Assembly: GCA_900470095.1 (NCBI GenBank)
Contig: UBZM01000056.1
Span: 43,956-107,955 of the forward strand
Direction of reading: 5' to 3'
Length of the DNA: 64,000 nt
Source: Hyphomicrobiales bacterium
GTDB taxonomy: Bacteria > Pseudomonadota > Alphaproteobacteria > Rhizobiales > Beijerinckiaceae
The position numbers and the translations under genes were made by a program. The notes under the pieces are model-generated. The model was not told the DNA's origin. It saw only the letters and a list, made by a program, of their open reading frames with translations, and did no database searches. Within the stretch, counting starts at the first letter, position 1. Each line of letters opens with the position of its first letter. This document shows, piece after piece, positions 26,628-34,918 of this stretch.

Positions 26628-27923
26628 TCAGGCCGGCATCATCGGCTTGACGCGTTCGATGATGGCGCTGACCGCGTCCTTGACGGGCTTGCGCCCGAGC
26701 ACGGCGAGTTGGACCTCTTCGAGGAATGTCGCTTGCGCCCGGGCCGCATCGGGAAATGGCGGGAAGGCGCCGCGTGCCGTCGCCAGCACCTTGGCCTCGA
26801 TGGCGGCGAGAGCGTTCTTGGCCTTCAGGCCCTCGTCGGCATAGGTCGAGACGCGCACCGGGCCATTGCCATTGACGGCCATGCCAAGCGTCACGCGCTT
26901 GCTCGACACCTCCTTGATGAAGCTCCAGGCTAGCGCCTTGTCCTTGGCGTTTTTCGGGATCGACATGGCCCAGGCTTCGACCACGGCGGCCATCGGCATC
27001 TTGCCCTTGAGACCGGCGGTGATCGGGAACTCGACCGCCCTGATCTTGCCCGCAAATTTACTCTGCTCGGGATTGTTGAGCTGCGCGCCGCGGGCGAAAG
27101 GCAGGACGGTGAAGGCGGCGCGGCCCTGTTGCAGCCAGGTCACCTGATCGTCGTTCTTGGTCGTCGCATAGCTGCGCGGCAGGCTGCCGGATTCGAACAT
27201 GCCGCGCAAGGCGGAGAGCCCGCCTTCGAGAGCGGCACGGTCGGGAACCAGCTTGAGGTCGGGGCTGATGAAGTCCCCGCCATAGGCCCGGGCGAACATC
27301 ACGGGAAAGACGGCGAGATCGCTCGCCAGCACCATGCCGGTCACCGGCGTGCCGGCCTTGGAGGTGAAGGTCGTCTTCCTCGCCTGCTCGATCAGTTCCT
27401 CAAGGGTCGTCGGCGGCGCCGAGATCCCCGCTTCCTCCAGCAGCGCCTCGTTGTAGAACAGGCCCTGTGTCGCATGGCGCACCGGAATGCCGATCAGCTT
27501 GCCGTCCACCGTCATTCCCTGCACGAGACCAGGCGCGATATCCCCGAAATCCTCGATCGGGTCCTGCTTCTGATAGGCGTCCAGCGGCTCGAACAGCGCG
27601 GCGATCTGCGAGGTTGGCCGGTTGTCGATGAGATATCCGACGCCGTACTCGGTCTCCTTCAGGCTCGCTTCCCGGAAGAGCCGGTCCTGCAGCGGGTTGG
27701 AGTCGAAGGTCGTGAAGGTGATCTCGGCCTCATTGGCCTTGCGCCAGTCCTTCAGCAGATCGCCGTCGCCGCTGCCAAGCACGGTCTGATGGACCTTGTG
27801 GCTGAGCACGTTCAGCGTCTTGCCGGCGGACAGAGCCGGCCCTGTTGCGAGCGCGACTGCGGCACCGGCTGCCCCGGCCATGAAACCGCGGCGTGTTACG
27901 TCTGTTGCAGGCTTGTTCGACAT
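26628..27923 (-). CDS. Carbohydrate ABC transporter, periplasmic binding protein
   Basis: Sugar receptor of the SBP_bac_1 family, 431 residues. A Tat signal is present (DVTRRGFMAGAAGAAVALAT), with cleavage near ALSAG. The start at 27923 has GGGAGG 6 nt upstream; an in-frame extension to 28640 lies inside the permease gene in another frame and is spurious. The mature part has the family's PVRHATQGLFYNEALLEEAG segment. First component by abundance of the importer whose two permeases precede it. Confidence 0.92.
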   Translation of the reverse strand: MSNKPATDVTRRGFMAGAAGAAVALATGPALSAGKTLNVLSHKVHQTVLGSGDGDLLKDWRKANEAEITFTTFDSNPLQDRLFREASLKETEYGVGYLIDNRPTSQIAALFEPLDAYQKQDPIEDFGDIAPGLVQGMTVDGKLIGIPVRHATQGLFYNEALLEEAGISAPPTTLEELIEQARKTTFTSKAGTPVTGMVLASDLAVFPVMFARAYGGDFISPDLKLVPDRAALEGGLSALRGMFESGSLPRSYATTKNDDQVTWLQQGRAAFTVLPFARGAQLNNPEQSKFAGKIRAVEFPITAGLKGKMPMAAVVEAWAMSIPKNAKDKALAWSFIKEVSSKRVTLGMAVNGNGPVRVSTYADEGLKAKNALAAIEAKVLATARGAFPPFPDAARAQATFLEEVQLAVLGRKPVKDAVSAIIERVKPMMPA

Positions 27924-27946
27924 GGCTTCCTCCCTTTTTTGATTGG

Positions 27947-28780
27947 CTACCCCTTCGTCGAACCGGCGGTGAGGCCGGCCACGAGATAGCGGTTCATGAA
28001 GACGACGAAGAGCAGGACGGGCACGAGTTGCACCGTCGAGGCGGCAAAGAGGATCCCCCAGTCGACACCGTCGATGGAGCCGATCATCTCCGAGATGACG
28101 AGCGGCGCGGTCTTGGCGCGCGTCGCCGTGAAAATGAAGGCGAACAGGAACTCGTTCCAGGAGAAGACGATCACGAAGACCGCGACGGCGAGAACGCCCG
28201 GCATCGCCAGCGGCGCGATCACCTTGAACAGGATCGTCATGCGGCTGGCGCCGTCGATCGAGGCGGCCTCGTCGAGCTCGCGCGGGATCTGGTCCATGAA
28301 GGTGCGCATCAGCACCGTCCCCAGCGACACGAAGAAGGTCGCATAGAGCAGGATCAGCACGAGATGCGTGTCGCTGAGGCCGAGTGCGTTGACGATCGGG
28401 AACAGCGGCAGCGTCACCACGATCGGCGGGATGAGGCGTACGACGATCAGTCCGACGATGCTGGCGCTCAGCCATCGGCTGGAATGGCGGGAATAGACAT
28501 AGCCCGCGCAGGCGCTGGCGACGATGGCAAGCAGCGTTGCGCCGACCGTGATCAGCAGGCTGTTCAGCAGAGCCTCGAAGAAGACACCCCAGGACCGCCA
28601 AAGCTCGGCATAGTGCTTCAGCGTCGGCGTGAAGAGCCATTTCGGCGGGACCGCGAAGATGTCCTGACCTGGTTTCAGGGAGGAAATGGCGATGAAGAGG
28701 ATGGGGAACAGCGACCAGAACAGGATCGCGGCGACAGCGAGAGCCTTGCCGGCCCCGACGAGGAGACGCTCAATGCGCAT
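27947..28780 (-). CDS. Carbohydrate ABC transporter permease (MalG-like)
   Basis: Permease of 277 residues with six membrane segments. The ATG at 28780 overlaps the upstream permease stop by about 11 bp. The EAA loop is LDEAASIDGASRMTILFKVI, and the C-terminus ends in VAGLTAGSTKG, the usual MalG-type ending. No ATP-binding subunit is encoded anywhere in this operon. Confidence 0.93.
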   Translation of the reverse strand: MRIERLLVGAGKALAVAAILFWSLFPILFIAISSLKPGQDIFAVPPKWLFTPTLKHYAELWRSWGVFFEALLNSLLITVGATLLAIVASACAGYVYSRHSSRWLSASIVGLIVVRLIPPIVVTLPLFPIVNALGLSDTHLVLILLYATFFVSLGTVLMRTFMDQIPRELDEAASIDGASRMTILFKVIAPLAMPGVLAVAVFVIVFSWNEFLFAFIFTATRAKTAPLVISEMIGSIDGVDWGILFAASTVQLVPVLLFVVFMNRYLVAGLTAGSTKG

Positions 28781-29645
28781 GGGAGATGCCTCCCCGTCGC
28801 AGCAGAAGAACATAGCCGCCCGCGAGCAGCAGCGAGACCACGACCATGATCCAGGCTGTCGCTGCCGCCGACCCGAAGGCGTTGAAGCTGAATGCCTCCT
28901 GATAGAGATAGATCGCCACGACTTCGGTCGAACGCGCCGGGCCGCCCTTGGTCAGCAGCCACGCCTCCGAGAACAGGCGGAAGGCGAAGATGTACCGGAA
29001 GAGCAGCGCGATCAGCATCGCCGGGCCGAGCAGCGGCAGCGTCACGCGCCGGAAGGCCTGCCAGCGCGTGGCGCCGTCGATCCGCGCCGCCTCGTAGAGC
29101 TCGGCGGGGATGGCGAGACGTGCCGCATAGACGATCACAAAGGTGAAGGGCAGGTGCAGCCAGACCGTCAGAAGCCCGATCAGCACCATCGCGTGCGACG
29201 GCTCGAATGACCAATCCAGCGTCGGCAGGCTCAATGCCCGCAAGGCCAGCGTGACCGGCCCGGCATCAGGGTCAAACAGGAAGCGCCACATCACCACGGC
29301 GGTGACCTCGCTGACGGCATAGGGCGCGAGCACGGCGACGAGAAGGAAGCGGCGAAACGGCAGGCCACTGGCGAAGAGCAGCGCCATGCCGAGCCCGACG
29401 GCCAGTTCGAGATGGACGGCCACGACGACGAGCACGACCGTGTTCAGCAGCGCGCTGTGAAAGGCCGGGTCCGCGAGGACGCGCATATAGTTCTGAACCC
29501 CGACGAAGCTCGGTGCCTGGCCGAAGCTCGAGGTGTTCAGGCTGAGCCATATCACGTAGAGCGACGGCAGCACGATCACGCTCAGGATGAGCAGATGGAC
29601 CGGCGCGAGCAGCGGCAGAATCCGTGCCGTTCTTTCAGACTGCAC
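28770..29645 (-). CDS. Carbohydrate ABC transporter permease (MalF-like)
   Basis: Permease of 291 residues with six membrane segments. Its EAA loop is LYEAARIDGATRWQAFRRVT. It contains the family's WLLTKGGPARSTEVVAIYLY block in the penultimate loop. It is the first transport gene after lacI, separated by 67 bp that contain a short hairpin (29671-29689), so lacI and the transport genes may share a transcript. Confidence 0.93.
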   Translation of the reverse strand: MQSERTARILPLLAPVHLLILSVIVLPSLYVIWLSLNTSSFGQAPSFVGVQNYMRVLADPAFHSALLNTVVLVVVAVHLELAVGLGMALLFASGLPFRRFLLVAVLAPYAVSEVTAVVMWRFLFDPDAGPVTLALRALSLPTLDWSFEPSHAMVLIGLLTVWLHLPFTFVIVYAARLAIPAELYEAARIDGATRWQAFRRVTLPLLGPAMLIALLFRYIFAFRLFSEAWLLTKGGPARSTEVVAIYLYQEAFSFNAFGSAAATAWIMVVVSLLLAGGYVLLLRRGGISHAH

Positions 29646-29670
29646 TCTTTCCTCCAGGAATTCTTTCGAC

Positions 29671-29689
29671 CCGGGCTCTTTTGGCCCGG
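29671..29689 (-). other. Short hairpin between lacI and the permease gene
   Basis: Arms CCGGGC and GCCCGG with a 7-nt loop, in the 67-bp gap after lacI. There is no T-run on either side. It may lower read-through from lacI into the transport genes. Confidence 0.35.
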
Positions 29690-29712
29690 TGGCGCGGACA
29701 TGAGTTTGTCCG

Positions 29713-30810
29713 TCAATGCATGGCTTTGGGCGTAGAGATCGTCGTCTCCGGGTTCAGAAGCGGTTCGGGGGTATCGCTGTCGCGAGCATCGGCAGCGCCG
29801 GGCCCGAGATCGCGAACGGACTCGCGGACCTGCAGGCTTGTCTGCAGGACGATGCGTTGCGGCGCCGATCCGTCCCCCGCCATGCGCGCGCGCAGGCGCT
29901 GCCAGGCGGCTGCGGCGATCTCCGCGATAGGCTGCCGGATTGCGGTGAGGCCAGTCTTGCGCGCGCTCATCCAGGGATAGTCGTCGAACCCCACCACGGA
30001 GACCGGATCAGGGATATCGAGCCGCAGGCGAGCCAACGCCGACAGCGCGCTCAGCGTTGTGACGTTGGTCAGCGCGATGACTGCGCTCGGCCGCTTGTGC
30101 CGCTCGAGCCAATGCAGGAAGGCGCCAGCCCCGCGTTCGCCATTGGAACCGAGTTCGACGACAGTTGGCTCGCGGCCGATCGTCGCCCGGATCAGGTCGC
30201 AGGCGCCGCGCGTGCGTTCGCGGATCGGCGAAATGGCGAGGCTCGAGGCCGCGACGACGATGTCGCGATGGCCCCTGCCCAGCAGATGTCTTGCCGCGAT
30301 CTCGCCCGCTTCGTGATTATCGATCGCGACCGTGTCGACGATGCAGCCTTCGGGCGGCACGCGATCGGCGAAAACGAGCGGCAGCCGACCGATCTCGCGC
30401 TCGAGTCCTGCGGGCACATTGTCGCTGCAGGGTATCGCGATCAGGCCGGAAGGCCGCCAGGCGAGAAGGGCACGCAGCCGCGATTGTTCCAAAGCGGTAT
30501 CGTCACGCGAGCTGGCGACGATGATGTCATAACCGTCTGCCTGCGCCATTACTTCGAGCTGGGAGACCAGTGAGGTGAAGAACACGTCGTCCAGGTCTGG
30601 TACGAGCACGCCCACGACCTTTGCCTGCCCCGAACGAAGCTGCGAGGCAGCGCGGTCGACCTGGTAGGACAGCTCGCGCGCCGCCTTCTGGACCCGCTCC
30701 TGAAGATCGGCATTGACCGGCTTGTTGCCGCTGAAGACGTTCGACACCGTGGCGATCGACACGCCGGCGAGTGCCGCCACCTCCTTGATCGTGATCCGCT
30801 TTGCGCTCAC
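29713..30810 (-). CDS. LacI family transcriptional regulator
   Basis: Repressor of 365 residues. The N-terminal helix-turn-helix and hinge helix are ITIKEVAALAGVSIATVSNV (about residues 7-26) followed by NPVN-type sequence and the hinge LRSGQAK. A periplasmic-binding-protein-like domain then binds the sugar effector (VGFDDYPWMSARK is diagnostic). It sits at the head of the sugar ABC operon, and two tandem LacI-type operators lie directly upstream of its own start codon, so it almost certainly represses itself together with the downstream genes. Confidence 0.94.
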   Translation of the reverse strand: MSAKRITIKEVAALAGVSIATVSNVFSGNKPVNADLQERVQKAARELSYQVDRAASQLRSGQAKVVGVLVPDLDDVFFTSLVSQLEVMAQADGYDIIVASSRDDTALEQSRLRALLAWRPSGLIAIPCSDNVPAGLEREIGRLPLVFADRVPPEGCIVDTVAIDNHEAGEIAARHLLGRGHRDIVVAASSLAISPIRERTRGACDLIRATIGREPTVVELGSNGERGAGAFLHWLERHKRPSAVIALTNVTTLSALSALARLRLDIPDPVSVVGFDDYPWMSARKTGLTAIRQPIAEIAAAAWQRLRARMAGDGSAPQRIVLQTSLQVRESVRDLGPGAADARDSDTPEPLLNPETTISTPKAMH

Positions 30811-30821
30811 CGCATTAGCCT

Positions 30822-30835
30822 GTTAAACGTTTAAC
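30822..30835. promoter_or_regulatory. LacI-family operator 1
   Basis: GTTAAACGTTTAAC, a perfect 14-bp palindrome centred on CG, the classical LacI-family form, 12 bp upstream of the lacI start codon. A second copy with one mismatch starts 15 bp further on. Confidence 0.85.
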
Positions 30836-30836
30836 T

Positions 30837-30850
30837 GTAAAACGTTTAAC
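30837..30850. promoter_or_regulatory. LacI-family operator 2
   Basis: GTAAAACGTTTAAC, matching operator 1 at 13 of 14 positions, with flanking T and A extending the symmetry by one base. Centre-to-centre distance is 15 bp, close to one and a half helical turns, so two repressor dimers would sit on different faces of the DNA. Confidence 0.8.
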
Positions 30851-30942
30851 AGACGATGTCGTCTCATGCAACGGCCTTTCACCTGAGCGATCGAGGTTGC
30901 ATCGCCGATGAAGGACGGAGGCGGGGGCGAGGCGTGTTGCGA

Positions 30943-31755
30943 TTAGGCGGGCTGCACAGTCCCGACGTCGCGCCCGATCTTCGTGTAGATGCCGGCGCCG
31001 ATCATGCCACCATCGACGGCGAGATCCGTGCCGGTGATGAAGCGGCTATCGGGTCCGAGCAGGAACATCACCGCGCCGGCGATCTCGTCCGGATCGGCAC
31101 CACGCGCGAGCGGCGTCATCATCCGGTTCCCTTCGAAGAAGGCGGTTGCACGCTGAGCGTCGTAGCCTCCATTGGGCTGATTGATCATCGGGGTATCGAC
31201 CAGCCCCGGGCAGATCGTGTTCACCCGAATTCCGCGTGCCGCCAGTTCGATGGCAGCAGCCTTCGCCAGACCGCGCAGCCCCCATTTGCTGGCGGTATAG
31301 GCGGCGCTGAAATAGCCGGTGAGTCCCGCTGTGGAAGACACGTTCACGATCGACCCGCCGTCGGCCATGTGCGGCGCAAGGTGCCGGATGCCGAGGAAGG
31401 CGGCATTGAGGTTGACGTTCAGCACAGCCAGCCACTCGTCATGCGTGGTCTCCGTGACGGTCTTGCGCAGCGTGATGCCGGCGTTGTTGACGAGCCCCGA
31501 GAGCGAGCCTCCAAGCGTGCCGGCAGCAGCAAGGATCTCCGCCCAGGATTCCTCCTGCGATATGTCGGCCGTGACGACACACAGCCTGTCCGTCGTGCCA
31601 CCGAGCACTGACCAATGCGGGTCGTCGGGGCCGAGCACGTCGGCAACCACGACCTTCGCGCCAACTGCGAGAAGGCGGGATACCTCGGCTGCGCCTTGCC
31701 CTCTTGCCCCACCGGTGACGACGAAGACCCGATCCTGCCAGAAGGACGAACTCAT
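30943..31755 (-). CDS. Short-chain dehydrogenase/reductase (SDR)
   Basis: Classical SDR of 270 residues from the ATG at 31755. The cofactor motif is TGGARGQG, with NNAG in LVNNAG, Ser in NVSSTAG and the active-site YTASK. The C-terminal GTDLAVDGGMIGAG is typical of the FabG-like group. The start codon overlaps the stop of another SDR (ATGA). It belongs to a four-gene set (hydrolase, MFS permease, two SDRs) divergent from a LysR gene. The substrate is unknown. Confidence 0.9.
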   Translation of the reverse strand: MSSSFWQDRVFVVTGGARGQGAAEVSRLLAVGAKVVVADVLGPDDPHWSVLGGTTDRLCVVTADISQEESWAEILAAAGTLGGSLSGLVNNAGITLRKTVTETTHDEWLAVLNVNLNAAFLGIRHLAPHMADGGSIVNVSSTAGLTGYFSAAYTASKWGLRGLAKAAAIELAARGIRVNTICPGLVDTPMINQPNGGYDAQRATAFFEGNRMMTPLARGADPDEIAGAVMFLLGPDSRFITGTDLAVDGGMIGAGIYTKIGRDVGTVQPA

Positions 31756-32486
31756 GACCTGCCGATGCCTCCGTCGACACCCAGAACGTGGCCGGTGATG
31801 TAGCCGGCGGCATCGGAAGCGAGGAAGCTCACGGAATCCGCGATCTCTGTCGGCTGCCCCATGCGTCCGAGTGGCGTGCGACCGAGATAGATCGCCTTCT
31901 GCTCGGGGTCGGCATGCATCCATGCGCTCATCGGGGTCTCGATATAGCCGGGGGCGATGGCGTTCACGCGAATGTTCAGGGGCCCCCACTCGATGGCGAG
32001 ACATGATGTCAGATGAGCGATTGCGGCCTTGGCAGCTGCATAGTGAGCGCAGTTGGGCCGGGCCTTGAGGCCGGCATAGCTCGACAGGTTGATGATCGAA
32101 CCTCCGCCGCTGTCCTTCATGACCCGCGCAGCAGCTTGCGCCCCGAAGAACGCTGCCGTCAGATTGACGCCGATCGACTTGCTCCAGTCTTCGACCGTAA
32201 TGTCGAGCGCAGCCTGGCGCTCCAGGAAGCCCGCGTTGTTCACCCAGATGTCGATGCGGCCGTGATCGGACGCGATCTGAGCGACGGTGTCCTGCAAGGC
32301 GGCGGTATTCGCGATGTCGACAATCCGGCGATCGATGCCGGCGGACCCTGTTCCATCCTGGCGGTCGAGCGCAACGACCTTGGCGCCCTCTGCATTCAGC
32401 TTTGCGCAGATAGCTGCTCCAATACCGCCGCTCGCGCCGGTCACGACGGCGATCTTGCCCCGATGGGCCTTTTGGCAATCTTGCAT
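31752..32486 (-). CDS. Short-chain dehydrogenase/reductase (SDR), FabG-like
   Basis: Classical SDR of 244 residues with TGASGGIG near residue 16, VNNAG, LSSYAG and the active-site Tyr in YAAAK. The C-terminus has GHVLGVDGGIG. Paired, overlapping SDR genes next to an organic-acid-type MFS permease suggest stepwise oxidation of an imported hydroxy compound. It follows the permease gene by 46 bp. Confidence 0.9.
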   Translation of the reverse strand: MQDCQKAHRGKIAVVTGASGGIGAAICAKLNAEGAKVVALDRQDGTGSAGIDRRIVDIANTAALQDTVAQIASDHGRIDIWVNNAGFLERQAALDITVEDWSKSIGVNLTAAFFGAQAAARVMKDSGGGSIINLSSYAGLKARPNCAHYAAAKAAIAHLTSCLAIEWGPLNIRVNAIAPGYIETPMSAWMHADPEQKAIYLGRTPLGRMGQPTEIADSVSFLASDAAGYITGHVLGVDGGIGRS

Positions 32487-32532
32487 AATCCCGTTCCTGG
32501 AAAATGGGCCGCACGCTGGGCGGCCCGGCTGG

Positions 32533-33855
32533 TCAGCGACCGCTGCGGATCTGGCTGAGGGGCACGCCGCTGGTTTCGCGGATCATGATGGCGGCGATGA
32601 CGGCGAGGGCGCCGAGGACCATGATGTAGAGCGAGAACACCCAGGACAGTCCGATCGAGCTCAGCCAGGCGTTGAGATAAGGGGCCGTGCCTCCGAAAAT
32701 CGCGACCGAAAGCGACGACAGGAAGCCGACTCCGAGCGCCCGCTGCTGGGTCGGGATCTGCTCTGCGATCAGGGTCGGGTAGATCGAGGCGATGATCGCC
32801 CAGACGGCCAGGCCGATGCCTTGAGAGAGGAAGAGGGTCCAGGGCTCGTTTGTCAGGATCGCTGCGACCGGGATCGGAGCCAGGATCAGTCCGAGCCCAT
32901 AGATGAACACCATCGGCTTGCGGCCGACCTTGTCTGCGAGGTGCCCGAACAAGGGCAGCAGACAGAGAACGACGAGTTGAGCGAGCAGGCTCGCGATGAA
33001 GGCTCCGCGGGCATCCATTCCGCGCGCGGAGATCGCAAAGCTCGGAGCGAAGGTCACCCAGGTGTAGTAGGCGACATTGGAGCCGGCCGAGAAGAAGACC
33101 ACCTTCAGCAGGATCTGGAGTTTGTCGCGGCCATTCATCGGCGCGACAATCGCAGGTGTGGCTTCGTCCGCGTCATAGACCGGGGACTCATGCGCGGCGC
33201 GGCGCATGTAGAGCGCGAACAGACCGAGGATACCACCGAAGGCGAAGCCGAGACGCCAGCCATAGGCCATCATGTCCGCCGGCGAGAATAGCGACGTCAG
33301 GACGATACCGAGGAGGGTCGCCGCCATGACGCCGAGCGTCACGCTGATGAAGACGCTGCTTGCCCAAAGGCCGCGCCGTTCGGCGGGAGCGATCTCTGCA
33401 ACATAGGCATAGGAGACGCCGGACTCTCCGCCATGCGCCAGGCCCTGCAGCAGGCGTGCGATCAGCAACAGTGCCGACGCCCAGATCCCGATGCTCGCGT
33501 AGGAGGGGATGAGGGCGATCATCAGGCTGGCCGCAGCCATCGTCGACATCGTCACGATCAGGGTGTTCTTGCGGCCGATCCGATCGCCGAAACGCCCGAA
33601 GATGATGCCTCCGATCGGTCTCGCAACGAAACCAACCGCAAAGACGGCGAGCGTCGAGAGCAGCGCGGATGCGGAGTCCGTCTTCTCGAAGAAGTTGGCT
33701 GCGAGATAGACGGCGAAGGTGCCATAGAGCGTCCAGTCGAACCACTCGAGCAGATTCCCGACGGCGGCTGCTCGGAGAGACTGGAGCGATTTGCTCCTGG
33801 CGACGCGATCATGCGGACGCGCGGCCTCGCCGCCCGCCAGAATATCGGCTGACAT
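32533..33855 (-). CDS. MFS transporter, metabolite:H+ symporter (MHS) type
   Basis: Twelve-segment secondary transporter of 440 residues. The start at 33855 has GGGAGG 6 nt upstream. The MHS signature region is visible: NLLEWFDWTLYGTFAVYLA at the first segment and GRFGDRIGRKNTLIVTM in the loop between segments 2 and 3, with RLLQGLAHGGESG later. Relatives (ShiA, KgtP, ProP) carry shikimate, 2-oxoglutarate, proline or betaine with protons. The substrate here is probably an organic acid handled by the neighbouring hydrolase and SDRs. Confidence 0.92.
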   Translation of the reverse strand: MSADILAGGEAARPHDRVARSKSLQSLRAAAVGNLLEWFDWTLYGTFAVYLAANFFEKTDSASALLSTLAVFAVGFVARPIGGIIFGRFGDRIGRKNTLIVTMSTMAAASLMIALIPSYASIGIWASALLLIARLLQGLAHGGESGVSYAYVAEIAPAERRGLWASSVFISVTLGVMAATLLGIVLTSLFSPADMMAYGWRLGFAFGGILGLFALYMRRAAHESPVYDADEATPAIVAPMNGRDKLQILLKVVFFSAGSNVAYYTWVTFAPSFAISARGMDARGAFIASLLAQLVVLCLLPLFGHLADKVGRKPMVFIYGLGLILAPIPVAAILTNEPWTLFLSQGIGLAVWAIIASIYPTLIAEQIPTQQRALGVGFLSSLSVAIFGGTAPYLNAWLSSIGLSWVFSLYIMVLGALAVIAAIMIRETSGVPLSQIRSGR

Positions 33856-33889
33856 GAATTCCTCCCTGATGGCTCTTCGGCCGTTCTGT

Positions 33890-34783
33890 TTAGAGATGGG
33901 TCGAGAACCAGCGCGCTGCCGCGCTGCTCGTGGTCCCGAAATGCTGCTGGTAAGCGGAGTAATGGCCGCCCTGGAGCAGCAGCAATTCCTTGGGCTCGCG
34001 CGCCTGGGTGAAGGCGTCGAGCTGAAGATCGGTCGGCGTCTGAAGGTCGTTGTCGGCAACGATCATCAGGAGCGCTGCGGGCCCGATCCGCGACACCCAT
34101 TGCCCTGGCTCGTAGCTGCGCGCGAGTTCGAGGGAGCGGATGGTCACTTCGTTCCGCCATTCGGGGCAGCGCGCGGCCTGGCCGATCATGTAGTCGTATG
34201 ATTCAGCGCCGGGATAGGCGACGTCCGGCCCCTCGTCCTGCCCGACCTCGCGCATCGTGCCTGGGGGATGCCCGTTCAGGCGCGCCAACCGGTCATCCGC
34301 GAAGAAGCGCTGGAGCGTCTCGGCGTGGCGCGGATGCACCTTCCGCAGGCCGGACAGGTAGCCGCTGATCGTCGGAACCTGGCTCACCACGCATTTTACG
34401 CGCCGATCGGTAGCCCCGACCGCGAGGACATGGCCGCCGCTATAGCTGGTCCCCCAGATGCCGATGCGTTGCGCATCGATCTCGGGGCGTGAGCACAGAT
34501 AGGTGACCGCGGTCCTGTAGTCTTCCTGTTGCCAGGCGGGATCGATCTCCTGTCTCGGTTGTCCACTGCTCTTGCCGAGCCGCCGGTAATCGAAGGTCAG
34601 GCAGGCGATGCCCTTTGCCGCAATCACGCGGGCATAGTCCTCGAGATCGCCGCCTGCGACCATTCCCCAGCCGTGTCCGAGCGCAACGGCGGGAAGCGGT
34701 TGGCTCGTCGACGGCAGATAGATGGAGCCGCGAACGACGTCCTCGCCTGCGCGAAATTCCACGGGGGTGGTTGAAACGTCCAT
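33890..34783 (-). CDS. Alpha/beta hydrolase
   Basis: Alpha/beta-hydrolase of 297 residues from the ATG at 34783, which has a strong GGAGGT 8 nt upstream. Nucleophile elbow is GTSYSGG (about residues 117-123), the acid is expected in ADNDLQTPTD and the His in QGGHYSAYQQ. The oxyanion strand is GHGWGM. No signal peptide, so cytoplasmic. It resembles the YcjY/xaa-Pro-type and dienelactone-like hydrolases. It is the promoter-proximal gene of the LysR-divergent operon and may open an ester or lactone. Confidence 0.85.
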   Translation of the reverse strand: MDVSTTPVEFRAGEDVVRGSIYLPSTSQPLPAVALGHGWGMVAGGDLEDYARVIAAKGIACLTFDYRRLGKSSGQPRQEIDPAWQQEDYRTAVTYLCSRPEIDAQRIGIWGTSYSGGHVLAVGATDRRVKCVVSQVPTISGYLSGLRKVHPRHAETLQRFFADDRLARLNGHPPGTMREVGQDEGPDVAYPGAESYDYMIGQAARCPEWRNEVTIRSLELARSYEPGQWVSRIGPAALLMIVADNDLQTPTDLQLDAFTQAREPKELLLLQGGHYSAYQQHFGTTSSAAARWFSTHL

Positions 34784-34887
34784 TCGCGTGACCTCCTGAT
34801 CCGCCTTCGCGCTGGCTGCGGGAGCGGGTGCATTTTCAAGAGGTTTTGGCGAATGGTGCCTCTTGATCAACGCCGCAAAACATCTTT

Positions 34888-34910
34888 ATCAATCGGCATT
34901 TCCGATTGAT
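34888..34910. promoter_or_regulatory. LysR-type operator, perfect 9-5-9 inverted repeat
   Basis: ATCAATCGG and CCGATTGAT flank CATTT. The arms are perfect and the repeat includes LysR-like T-N11-A spacing. It ends 8 bp before the lysR start codon and lies about 105 bp from the divergent hydrolase start, a position expected of the site used for both autorepression and activation. Confidence 0.8.
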
Positions 34911-34918
34911 CAGGTGCC

